A stretch of 64,000 nucleotides of DNA from Nemania diffusa (Eukaryota > Ascomycota > Sordariomycetes > Xylariales > Xylariaceae), in NCBI GenBank assembly GCA_038501195.1, contig JBBPUQ010000009.1, positions 3,224,001-3,288,000 on the forward strand, written 5' to 3'. Both the position numbers and the translations under genes were made by a program. The stretch's first letter is position 1. The number at the start of each line of letters is the position of its first letter. The notes beneath the pieces were generated by a model, which saw only the letters and a list, made by a program, of their open reading frames with translations, made no database searches and was not told where the DNA came from. Positions 1 through 9,787 of the stretch are shown piece after piece.

Positions 1-1156
1 AATAGAACACCGGTAGTACAAGCTAAAACTATCTAACATTTACTAGGTAAGTAGCTCGATTGCCGAATGTGAGCTCAGTCCCTTCCGTAGGCTCCGATCA
101 ACGTGTGCTACTAAAACAGACATAGCCCATAAGTACATTCCACAGCTTATAGACGCGCCGTACTCGCATACTTATTCCGTATAGCTGAATTGGCTGATAC
201 CTAAGCTTATTTGGTGTCGCGCACCTAGGTATTGAGGCGGCTCAGCCCCAGCGTCAAACAACATAGGACTTTGGAGTGAATTCGTTTACTGAAGACTTAT
301 TCCCCCATATTGGGATCAATCTGTACTAGAGAGGTGCGATATCGTTTCTAGATAGAAATCTGATACTTTTCAAAAAGTCCCAAGATTATCTACATAGTTG
401 CAGTACGTACATAGTATATGTAGAGGTAAAGGCGTTACTTACATATGTGCTAGTCTATTAATTGGAGACGGTGGTGGCGGGAGTGGGCAGTGTAGTAGCA
501 TACTGCGTAAGTGGAGCGAGATTAGTGGGCCCTTCGACATTGGCGCAACATCGGGCGAACTTTGGTGGACTAACGGTTGAAACGATTGGCCAAGGATTCT
601 CAGGGGTCAGACAACGCTGGTACATCAGAAGGGGTTCCCTGGCCAAAAATGGCAGTTTGGTTCAACTCCTCTACAGCAGCTGTAACAAAGACTCCTGTCC
701 ACTGGTAGACCTGTCCACCCTGACGCCCGTCTAATTCTACCGCGACCCTTTTTGACTTATTATCACAGCCTCCCTTCAACAACTACAATTGACCTCGCCC
801 AGGCACTCGCTTTCTTTGCTGCATTTTTGCTCTCGTCTGTTGCTGCCGTTCTTGGCCTTTCTTGTTCCGAATCAGTAATTGATAATAATATACGTCTCGA
901 TTATATACCACGAGAAAGACGCTCGCGTTGTTACCGGTAACCGCGCTGCTCATAAGAAATACCTAGGTCCAGTCGTCAACATGAGTGTGAGTGTTTCACC
1001 TTTTCCCAACCCTGTTTCAATGATCTACAGAGCCAGGGACGCGCGGATATCCTTCAAGTCCTCTCGAGCTGTCTATTGTTCTCCTTCACAATCATTTTTC
1101 GCAACAACTCAATTCAATTTCACCGTTTCTCTACGATATAAGCACACGCTGACACG
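1..1156. other. upstream intergenic region, no gene seen
   Basis: Reading frames here are at most about 100 codons, overlap one another on both strands and resemble no family I know. The last few hundred bases, rich in T and CT (about 780-860 and 1075-1135), probably contain the promoter and leader of the syntaxin gene that begins at 1157. Nothing else is supported. Confidence 0.6.
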
Positions 1157-2461
1157 ATGGCACAGTACGGGTACATACCTTCTTAGTCCTTAATCGCTAC
1201 GCGCGAACGTTATCATTGCAAGACGAATTCGCTCTAACATGCAACCCGTTCTAGGTACGGTGGACAGCAAAATCCTTTCGATGACCGCAACGATGCCGGC
1301 TCAGGGGGAGGGCTGCCCTCTCGCCCCAACTATCGCAATCAGGCTCCATCAAACAATTACAACGAATACGGATGTAAGTAGTAGAATTTTGAAAAAGGGG
1401 CAAGGTCTTGCACGGAGAGGCTAATCTTCACCACAGCCAATAATGTCGAGATGGCTCCCCTAGCTCAAAACGCAGACCCCTTCTCCGACCGAAATCCGAA
1501 TTCGGCTCTCGACGAGATATCCGATATCAACCGTGGGATCGATACTATAGACCGTAATCTGGAACAGCTGAGGATGCTTCAGCAGCGGTCCCTCGACGAC
1601 GCTGACAGCTCCGCGTCAAGCAACACCAACAGACAGCTTGATCAGCTCAGTTCCGAGACCATAGCCCAGTATAGGTCACTCACCGAGCGAGTACGCCAGT
1701 TGAAGAGCAAGCCCGAAAACCAACAGAGGTTTGGCCAGCAGGTGCGCCGGGTGGATACTCGACTCAAAGATGCCATCCGAGCCTACCAGCAGGTCGAGGC
1801 CGGCTACCGCAAGAAGACAGAGGAGCAGATGGCTCGTCAGTATCGAATTGTGCGCCCCGACGCCACTGAAGCAGAGGTTAGAGCTGCCGTCGAGGACCAG
1901 ACTGGTGGGCAGGTCTTCCAGCAAGCCTTGATGCAGAGCAATCGTCGCGGTCAAGCCCAATCTGTGTTGAACGCCGTCCAGGATCGCCACGCTCAGCTGC
2001 AGAAGATCGAACGGCAAATTATCGAGTTGGCCCAGCTGTTCCAGGACATGGACACACTAGTTGTACAGCAAGATCCGTTAGTCGCGAACATCGAACAGAA
2101 GGGCGAAGAGGTTGTCGAGAACTTGGATAGGGGTAATGCTGAAATCAACACAGCCGTTAACACGGCCCGAAAGACGCGAAGGAAGAAGTGGATTTGCCTA
2201 GGTATCGTCGGTATGTTCTCTCCAATCGCACTGTCGCCCATTTACTTCCTACTAACGTCTCAACTAGTGGCTATTATCATCGTCATCGCAGCTGTTCTGG
2301 CCGCCTACTTCGGTATTAAAGGAGCGTCTAACAACAAACGAAGCCTGGACACGCTTGAACTTGACATTCGCTCTTTGATTAAGAAGTCGCCAGCCCCCAG
2401 CCTATTAAACTCGAGAATCAACGCGGAAACGAGGCGATGGCTTACCAGCACGACGCCCTAA
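1157..2461 (+). CDS. sso1: plasma-membrane t-SNARE, syntaxin family (Sso1/Sso2-like)
   Basis: Qa-SNARE that pairs with Sec9 and Snc-type SNAREs to fuse secretory vesicles with the plasma membrane. Exons are 1157-1170, 1255-1373, 1437-2210 and 2268-2461, giving 366 residues. The short first exon encodes MAQYG, as in other fungal Sso proteins, and joins in phase to a Gly/Asn-rich N-terminal tail. Residues about 65-175 form the N-terminal helical (Habc) bundle. The SNARE helix is about 227-287, with the zero-layer Gln near 256 (LVVQQDPLV). A basic KTRRKKW stretch and a single membrane anchor (from about 297) follow. Intron 3 (57 nt, GTATGT donor, CTAAC branch) is a multiple of three and has no stop, so the frame stays open through it. 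Splicing restores the usual continuous hydrophobic anchor, which is why I treat it as an intron. A luminal tail of about 45 residues after the anchor is longer than usual; a further unrecognised intron there is possible. Confidence 0.93.
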
Positions 2462-3634
2462 ATGCTATTTCTCGAGACTCTCGTCACGCCGCGCAATGCG
2501 TGCCTTTGTAATGCTTATTCGAGCCACCCATAGCGAAGCATAAACCTCTATGTTTCTCTGGCTCCACGATACCCACAACCAGCCAGCCAAGACAAACCCT
2601 GCCAACCAACCTGCTTTAGGTACTCTTCGAGTTCTCTTCGCAAAACCCCGATACATAAGATTAGCTCTCTGTAAAACCCGCTTTTTAACTCTGATGCTTT
2701 TGGCGAATCTAGATTTCGGTTTGTTTTGTTTGTATCACTCATTTTCTCCATCTTCCCGTCGTTTTCTGCCTGGAGAAGGGGAGTTCGATGCATTTTCGAG
2801 GCGTCCGGTGAAAAAATGAGATTTTATATATACATACATGCCTCTTCTGACTAGTGTGCTTCGTGTGATTGTTATAAGCATCAGATACATGCACAGGTAT
2901 GCGTATACACTTGTAATAGAAATTGTTATCTAATCTGCACTATTCTAAGCTTATATTTAAAGTTTGGAGCCTCGATATCCTAGTTGAATAGTCTGTTAAT
3001 CATACATGGCGAATAGCTGACCCAACACAGCATGGTTATTGTCTTCATGTACATGTACCACCTTACTTTGCCTGGACCACTGGAATTTCTCTGATATTTT
3101 GAATTGTAAGACGAAACTCTCGTATGCTGTAGTACAAGGGCGGTTAGGCTAGCCAAATGTTGGTTTGTTTGCCTTGATATACGTATAAACATGCAGTGAT
3201 ATACTGGGTCCGTCTCATGTGTCTGAGCTATTAATAATCTACCAAACCCATGCATGGATGACTCTCAGCTTCCCTTTCTCTTGAATTAAGTAATCGTCTG
3301 TGATTACCTCCGTAATCCTTACAACCAATAACGAGCCGAGAACACCATATGGAAGAGACGGTGCACTGCACCACGGAGATTATTCGATCCCTTGCCATGC
3401 TATCTATACCTAGTATCATGGTCTTCCCCGCAAAGGATGCTGACGAAAACAAATTATAGTCTTGCGCTCCTGCTCAATGTCGCGATACTGTGCGATCTCG
3501 CGCCTTTTCGTGGCTTAGTGAACTGTGCACCATAATCTAGTAACCCCCCGTTGTGCCTATATTATGAGGGGTTGATAAACATCAATCACTTTCGCGAATT
3601 CTCATGTTTCCTTTCTTCTTCTGCACACGAGGCT
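2462..3634. other. intergenic, 3' flank of syntaxin and of the next minus-strand gene
   Basis: Convergent 3' flanks. The stretch is AT-rich around 2815-2990 (TATATATACATACATG), compatible with 3' UTR and polyadenylation sequence. Short frames on both strands lack family resemblance. I see no gene. Confidence 0.6.
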
Positions 3635-4387
3635 TCAGGCCGTTGACGTTGTATCGTCGGCGGCCGCGTCTGGTGCTGCCACATGCTCCTCAGCCGCCAT
3701 TTGAGAGGCAATCTTTTTCCGTCTATCTTCGCTAGCACTGACGACTTTTCGCAGGGTCGTCATGCGTTTCTCAAATTCTTCTAACGTGCTCACATAATCA
3801 TCTCCCTCGCCAGTTCGCTCTCGCTCTCGGTGCCCGCTACCACTGCCGCTTGCACTGCCCGGGCGTTGTCGACTCGTCTCGTCGGATATCCTTAGCTCAG
3901 ACGATGAGTTGGGAGTACTCGTCTCAATGCCTTCGATCCGCAACATGAGTCTCTCAGGACGGCTGTCGCTGTTGGTGCCGGTATCTCCGGCTCCGCTGCC
4001 GTTGTTATGTCCTGCATCGGACGAAGGCGGAGAGATATGGCTGAGCTGGGCGTTCAGGACAGCCCACGACGGCGAGAGGCTGGAAACCCAGGCAACACTG
4101 TAGCCACCATCGTCATTGGGGACTAAGTCGAGGATCATGGCTCGGTTGGCAGGCACATCGGCACCTAGCTCCTCGGCATTGACGTGTTCGCACTCAGCAA
4201 GCGCCTGGGTCAGAATGTCGGGATCGTCATCGCTGAAGATGTACCGTACGTGAGGGTGGTGGGTAGTCCGTGCGGATGTGTTATCGACAAGCGTAAAGAC
4301 AGGTTCGAAGGGAGGAGGCGTGCGTGGACGTTCAGTGTCAAGGGGATGGTCGGCCGTCGATGGCCGATTGTCGGCAGGGTCCGTCAT
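3635..4387 (-). CDS. unrecognised, probably conserved fungal protein, 250 aa
   Basis: Single uninterrupted frame with an ATG start at 4387 and TGA at 3635. I do not recognise a named family. An N-terminal Pro/Asp-rich tail (about 1-30) precedes an ordered-looking segment (about 30-120) with the phrases FTLVDNTS, VRYIFSDDDPDIL and SVAWVSSLSPSWAV, whose hydrophobic alternation suggests a small alpha/beta domain. A Ser/Gly/Asn-rich low-complexity linker carrying the strand-like phrase LMLRIEGIE follows (about 120-190). A charged, probably coiled-coil helix (EEFEKRMTTLRKVV) and an Ala/Asp-rich tail end the protein. There is no signal peptide or membrane segment. Codon usage looks like that of real genes nearby, and the ordered core argues against a chance frame. 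No function is proposed. Confidence 0.7.
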   Translation of the reverse strand: MTDPADNRPSTADHPLDTERPRTPPPFEPVFTLVDNTSARTTHHPHVRYIFSDDDPDILTQALAECEHVNAEELGADVPANRAMILDLVPNDDGGYSVAWVSSLSPSWAVLNAQLSHISPPSSDAGHNNGSGAGDTGTNSDSRPERLMLRIEGIETSTPNSSSELRISDETSRQRPGSASGSGSGHRERERTGEGDDYVSTLEEFEKRMTTLRKVVSASEDRRKKIASQMAAEEHVAAPDAAADDTTSTA

Positions 4388-5231
4388 CTTGAGGGCTGGT
4401 CGAGGACAACAGACATGGGTAAAGGTAGCTGGGAAGGTAACGAAAAAGAAATGGGATGAAAAGATGAAGAATTAGAGGAGGGACGCATCGTGGAGCTAAA
4501 GTGATGTTGCGAGGCTAGTGAGAAAGCTCACCCGATTGATGGTTACGGATGCAGACCGGTATGCATTACAGCTGCGGCTCGCCTGCAACCAAGCTGCAGG
4601 AGTAAGAGTACCTAATAGGCAGAGTCCGGGGCAGAGGTAAAGTGCTGAGGCACTCTGTAGTGGATTTCGTAGGCAGTTTTACCCACTTTATTGGGCGGTA
4701 AGTGGGACCATGGTAGTCGTGTCCACTCTTTTGGGGGCCAGCAGGAAGTGTGGGCAACCAGAGGGGCGCGAGCTACCCTGTAGCTACCTAGGCATAGGCA
4801 TAGGCATTAGGTAGGCTCAACAGCATCTGCGCACACGGATTCTAGATTCTGTACCTTACGAGTGGTAGTCTAGATAAATAGATTATAGGCAGGTAATCCA
4901 ATCAATACCTATACCAAGCTCTTTGGATGCGGATCCATTTGTTGCGGCAAATAATGCCTAGTAGGCATTCTGCTAGAGGTAAGAAATTCTTTGAGTGGTG
5001 AGGATTAGCAACACAGACATAGAATACAATAAACCATGAGTCTCACCTGAGAGGCACCCTGATACCATTCATGTAGCCATCCATGTAGCTATCCATAAAG
5101 CATAGACATAACCTTTTTGACGGCTAGGAAGAATGTATCACGTCCTAACAAAGCCAGCAATCATAGTCTAAAGGCAAAAGGCAGGTCCTCCTGCATCCAA
5201 AGTAGCCGTGTCGCTGTCTCTAGGCAGATGC
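4388..5231. other. intergenic, promoter side of the 250-aa gene and 3' flank of APC11
   Basis: No gene is seen. It contains TAGGTA-type words and a short run of CATAGG units at about 4791-4806, directly followed by ATTAGGTAGG. Both flanking genes are on the minus strand, so the left part should hold the promoter of the 250-aa gene. Confidence 0.55.
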
Positions 5232-5743
5232 CTACACTGGTTCATTGTCTTGGTGACCTTCTTGCTGCTGCTGCTGATCACCCGACTCGTTCCACTCGAA
5301 TTCTGTGATAGGCTGTCAGCAGGACTCAAGGTATACAGCAAGCATACTTACTCTGTCTACACATGGGACATTGCCCCTTGGCCGAATCTTGCTTTATCCA
5401 CTCCATAATACAATGCTTCCTTGATGTCAGTCGGAGGTTCATGTAATCAATCCAGTCAGAGGGGGTTAGTCCAGTGAGATACTGACCATGTGGAAGTTAT
5501 GGCCACATTTCCCAGACACTGCGAAGTGGGAGAAGGCAAGTTAGCTCTGCCCGGGAACAGGATACCCAATAACGAGATACAGAAACAAGCAGAGAACTTA
5601 CAGAGGCTGCAGTCGTCGCCAGGATATTTGCAGGTGGGACAGGTGCCGTCAAAGTGAACCTGGCAGATACCACAGACATCGTCTTCGGGAAGATCCCACC
5701 GCCAAGTGGCAACGGCGTTCCAATTCTTGATCTTGACTTTCAT
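5232..5743 (-). CDS. apc11: anaphase-promoting complex subunit 11, RING-H2 E3 core
   Basis: Catalytic RING subunit of the APC/C ubiquitin ligase, which recruits E2 and drives cyclin and securin destruction in mitosis. Four exons on the minus strand are 5743-5602, 5518-5487, 5415-5352 and 5302-5232 (102 residues). The N-terminus MKVKIKNWNAVATWRWD is diagnostic of Apc11. Zinc ligands are visible in order: C24/C27, C35/C38, C45, then CGHNFH and HC, and finally CPMC. Exon 2 is only 32 nt long, and the three introns (83, 71 and 49 nt) keep phase exactly at each join. After KFEW, where most family members end, the protein continues for 19 residues with a run of five glutamines and an acidic end; this tail is probably disordered. 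Only exon 1 is visible as a sizeable continuous frame, so the gene is easily missed. Confidence 0.95.
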
Positions 5744-6943
5744 GGTTATAGAAGATACAGGACGCAGATACTTAAGTGTGTGCTGTTTATTAAAGAGGCT
5801 CGAATTGAATTGGACGTGGGGTAGTTGCTAGTTGTTGGCAGGGAGGTGTTGTGTTTTCCTATTTGTCCATTTTAATATTTTAATGGACATTGTTATTCTA
5901 TCGTGCCTACAGTGATTAGTAGAACATGCATGCGACAAAACGCAGGACAAATCAGTAGTACTGTATACATGCATGAGATACAAACTCCCGTCCCGTCTCC
6001 GGTCCCATCCAAACATAGCACTTACATCCAACACAATATTGAATCCACTTATCAGAATGATTTGCACGTTTGTAGGCAGGTACCTACAACCTGTTTAATT
6101 ATAGACAGCTCTTTCCCAGGCAAGAGGTAGCAACAAAACATATCAGTATGCACATACATTGTAGGTAGATGTGACAGACTACATACATGTACCTCCTAAC
6201 TGACCAACATATCTTTGGTGTCCGGGTAAGTACATACTAGGTAGCTCTTGGGTCTGGGGGGGGCGAATTGATGGCAAGAATCAATTCACGATAAGGGAAA
6301 AAGGCACTACGGTTAACAATCGTCATATGCTCCTTCATCTGCACATACCTGCATCCTCCCTATTCTCGCCTCTTCTTATCTGCCTACCTATCTACCTTGG
6401 TAGACTGACTTACAGGCCAACCACTTTATAAAGCTAAAACAGTGTCACCAAAGCCAGCGAAAGCTAAATTGACACACAAGCTAAGCTCCCCGCATCCTAC
6501 TTGGGGAAAGGAATCCCTTCCCGCATACATCCTCTTTTTTGTTCGTGAGTGCTCTTGTGAAGGACTGTCTCGAACCTTTGTCCACTCTCGATTACCCTCG
6601 TATAATTACTTGCAGTACACCATCGTACCTATTACCTTCACTGCCTAACATTTAATTTCTATTCACTTTCTTCGTGTTAGGTCTCGCTCTCTGGCATATC
6701 ACACGAGCAGCCATTCATCGGACCTTATCTAAACCTCACGCAACCCGCCAAATCCCCAAACCCACCCATACCTACATACCCTTACCGATAGATGCTCCAT
6801 CTGTCGCCGAACCCCGGACCACTGGACCCTGCATCGCACGCCATATTGCAGCACCGACTTCGCCGATCCGACTCTTTCACCGTGCCCCAATTCGTGTGTC
6901 AGCCACCGACCAAACAACTCCACCCATCCCATCCCAGCCCGCC
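5744..6943. other. divergent intergenic region between APC11 and the sulfurtransferase
   Basis: Promoter region for two divergent genes. It holds many TAGGTA/ACCTAC words (for example 6075-6090 and 6160-6245), a G run at about 6255-6264, and CT-rich sequence near 6350-6420 and 6640-6675. An upstream ATG at 6792 opens a frame that overlaps the sulfurtransferase start at 6944 in another frame. It would repress translation if it is transcribed, so transcription may begin downstream of it or the leader may be spliced. Confidence 0.5.
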
Positions 6944-8046
6944 ATGGCAACCATTGGCATCTTCCGCTCCACGAGAGCTGCTCTTCCTCGACAACTCTTT
7001 CGAAAATACCAGATCGGCAAGATGGACGCCCGCCGAGACCTCTCGTCCTATCTAGTCACCCCCAAAGAGCTTGCCGAGGCCCTCAAGACAAGCCCGCCCT
7101 CTCTTATCAGCACCGACCCCCGCGTCGTTCCCCTCTGCGCCTCATGGTTTCTCCCCAATGATTCCCGCTCTGGCATCGAGGCCTTCCACGAGAAGCGCAT
7201 CCCCAAGGCTCGCTTCTTCGACCTCGACAAGGTCAAGGACAAGCACTCGCCCTACCCGCACATGCTCCCCACCGCCAAACAGTTCGCCCAGGCCATGAGC
7301 AATCTGGGTATTCGCAGAGACGACACTGTTGTTGTATACGACTCACACGAGCTCGGCATATTCAGTGCCCCGCGTGTTGGCTGGACACTCCGGGTTTTTG
7401 GCCACCCCAAAGTACATATCCTCAACAACTTCAAGCAGTGGGTGGAGGAGGGTTACCCGACTGAGTCCGGCAACCTCTATACAATCGAGTGCAACCCGTA
7501 TCCAATCCCCCAGCTGGATGAGAGCAAGGTTGCCAGCTACGAGGAGGTGCGTGAAGTCGCTACTGATTACAACAAGGAGGGCGCCGAGGGAATCCAGATT
7601 ATCGATGCGAGACCCCAAGGTAGATTCGCCGGCGAAGCCCCCGAGCCGAGAGAAGGATTGTCCTCGGGCCACATGCCGGGCTCAATCAATATTCCCTTCA
7701 GTGATGTCTTGGACCCCACAACCAAGGCATTCTTACCCAAGGACCAGCTACAGAAACTATTTGAGAAGAAGGGGATTGATCCCTCAAAACCAATCATCTC
7801 AAGCTGCGGTACCGGTGTGACAGCAGTTGTCATTGATACCGCTCTAGAGGAGGCAGGCTATGGTTCAGCCGAGAACCGCAGAGTTTATGACGGTAGTTGG
7901 ACGTGAGTTACCTCAACCCAATAGAGTCGAGAGTCCCTTACCTCTACAGCATTAGCTAACCCGGATAAACAAATAGTGAATGGGCACAGCGCGTTGAGCC
8001 TTCTGACAACCTGATCATCAAGGATTCTCCAACAAAGGAGACATAA
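6944..8046 (+). CDS. tum1: 3-mercaptopyruvate/thiosulfate sulfurtransferase, two rhodanese domains
   Basis: Tandem-rhodanese enzyme that moves sulfane sulfur from mercaptopyruvate or thiosulfate to thiols. In yeast the homologue feeds tRNA thiolation and Moco synthesis. Exons 6944-7902 and 7977-8046 give 342 residues; the 74-nt intron has a GCTAAC branch site. I chose the ATG at 6944 because its context (CCGCCATGG) is near ideal and it adds an Arg-rich, acid-free leader (MATIGIFRSTRAALPRQL) typical of a mitochondrial presequence. A second ATG at 7022 (MDARRDLS) would give the cytosolic form. The N-terminal rhodanese domain (about 45-180) is non-catalytic. The C-terminal domain (about 200-340) carries catalytic Cys288 in CGTGVTA, a loop closer to mercaptopyruvate sulfurtransferases than to rhodanese CRKGVT. 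The symbol follows the yeast name. Confidence 0.92.
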
Positions 8047-9787
8047 TCTAGGATGAGACAGAGATTATTCACCCGCACTCACCTAGAGATTCCCTACTTT
8101 GACTTGCCCCCTAAAATAAAACTTGAAAAGGATGAATGAACGATATTGTGAGATACCCGCCCTGACTTTTATGGCATTCACTTCTTGGTTGTCTAAAAAG
8201 AAACCTGTACTATTACTATTTTAGGGTGTGAGACTCCTTGGCTCACTCGTGCCTCCTAATTGCTGGCTACCTTTAAATCTCTCCCCTATGATGTTAGAGT
8301 GTAAAACATTCTAGCTGTTGAAGGAAAAGTCAACAGCCCAATTCGCCCCCTCCTCTCCTCTTCCCCTCTCCTCTGACGTCTTGAGGGTGAGAAGCTCATC
8401 TACCCATCAACAACCACACCCTGCCCACAATAATACATGCATTTCATGGTTTTCTTGGCGTGTACATTATGTACATACGGGGACTCGATCCTCGTCTAGT
8501 TCGCGTAGCAATCATAGCAATGGTGAATCAAAGCGCTTATATATATAAAACCCCAAAAATAGAATAAAATTAATCAGATAACCCATGACATCTGACTACT
8601 TGGTAACTGTGCTAGTTTATAGTTGTTCATAGTTGTTCATAGGTAGATCGCCGTGACTACAACTTCTAATAAATCATAGTAGCCAAATAGACAGAATGCC
8701 TCCGGGAGATAATCTGCCACCCCTTCACCCTAGCATTAGGGACGAAACCGCGGCGATGACGGGGACCCTTCTCGAGGCTAGCGCAGACCCAAACTGCAAA
8801 ATGCGGGACAGTCTCCCCCCTTTTCATCTCTGCATCTTCAACAATGACATGCTAGAAATAGTTGATGTGCTGATTTGAAAAGCGGTAGATATATATACAT
8901 ACACTCAATGGCGGAGAACACCACCACCACGCCACTGGAGATGAGCGATGTCTCATGACCACCACCCCAGTCTTGCGTGCTTCCGGGAGCAATTCGGTGT
9001 GCGAACAGTGACTGGCGGGTCTTATGGAACTTGTTCACCATAGGAACTAGTACGAGGAAGTGGAAGTTCAGTGACATCCACTAGCTTACAATTATGATGC
9101 TCTGGGTAGGGGTAGCCAAAACCAAGTGATTGGCGTGTAGCACGAGACAGCGGAGAAATAATCAACTTGTATATGAGGATAGATCTCGGCTGGGGCTCAT
9201 ATGGCACGCCGACCCTATCGAGCGAGAAGCGTCTTCATTTTCAGATTCTGAGTATGGACTATAGGTCGGTTCGGATTGCTCACACGGACGCGATGTTAGA
9301 CTATATAGAAGACAATATGTTTAGGATTAAGCAGTGATATTTATTATTTAACTCGGCTATGTATAACTTTATTTTTGTGTACCTAAGTTTCCAATCAAAC
9401 TAGGATGCGAGACTTGATGTTTAGATCTTAAAGCCCCTAGTCTTGGAGGCTTTTATATTAACTACTTCATATTTAGATGCGATATTGTACTCTTTCTAGC
9501 TTATCTCGTACTTCTACGGAAGGAAAAAACAACCGTAGAAAGATAAGCACCATGTTAACTGCATAGGCACCTTGTTTTGATAGACACCCCATTAAAAGCT
9601 TCAGTCCAAAGAACGTGCGACCCCCTTTCCCTTTTTCCTTTATTTTCGGGGTTTTCTATCCTCTTGTAAATCCCCCGTATGCTAGGTTTCCTAATTGTTA
9701 GCTTAATTATCTTTTTCCTTTTCATTTTTCTTGCTCATATTGCCTTATCCACTAATGCCAGGCCTGTCCTTCTCCTTACTACACTCA
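8047..9787. other. intergenic region between sulfurtransferase and WSC gene
   Basis: 3' flanks of two convergent genes. It contains one ankyrin-like relic, listed separately, and an AT-rich tract at about 9295-9530 that could be decayed repeat DNA. A T-rich stretch at 9620-9760 probably belongs to the 3' UTR of the minus-strand gene. No intact gene is seen. Confidence 0.5.
8696..8878 (+). pseudogene. relic of an ankyrin-repeat protein
   Basis: A 60-residue frame with the ankyrin consensus order: PLHPSI, then LLEASADPNCKMRDSLPPFHLCI, then NNDMLEIVDVLI. This matches the outline LLEAGADPN...TPLHLAI...N.EIVELLL over about one and a half repeats. The frame stops with TGA at 8876, but the following codons (KAVDI) still resemble the next LLKAGADI turn, suggesting a stop inside a former repeat array. 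There is no matching sequence upstream, so it looks like a decayed fragment and not a functional small gene. Chance resemblance cannot be excluded. Confidence 0.4.

Noticed and set aside
7329..7820. 163-codon plus-strand frame inside the sulfurtransferase
   Set aside because: Alternative frame of a gene whose rhodanese domains and catalytic loop are clear in the chosen frame.
8455..8500. tRNA-like B box (minus strand GGATCGAGTCC)
   Set aside because: No matching A box, acceptor stem or anticodon arm at the right distance.
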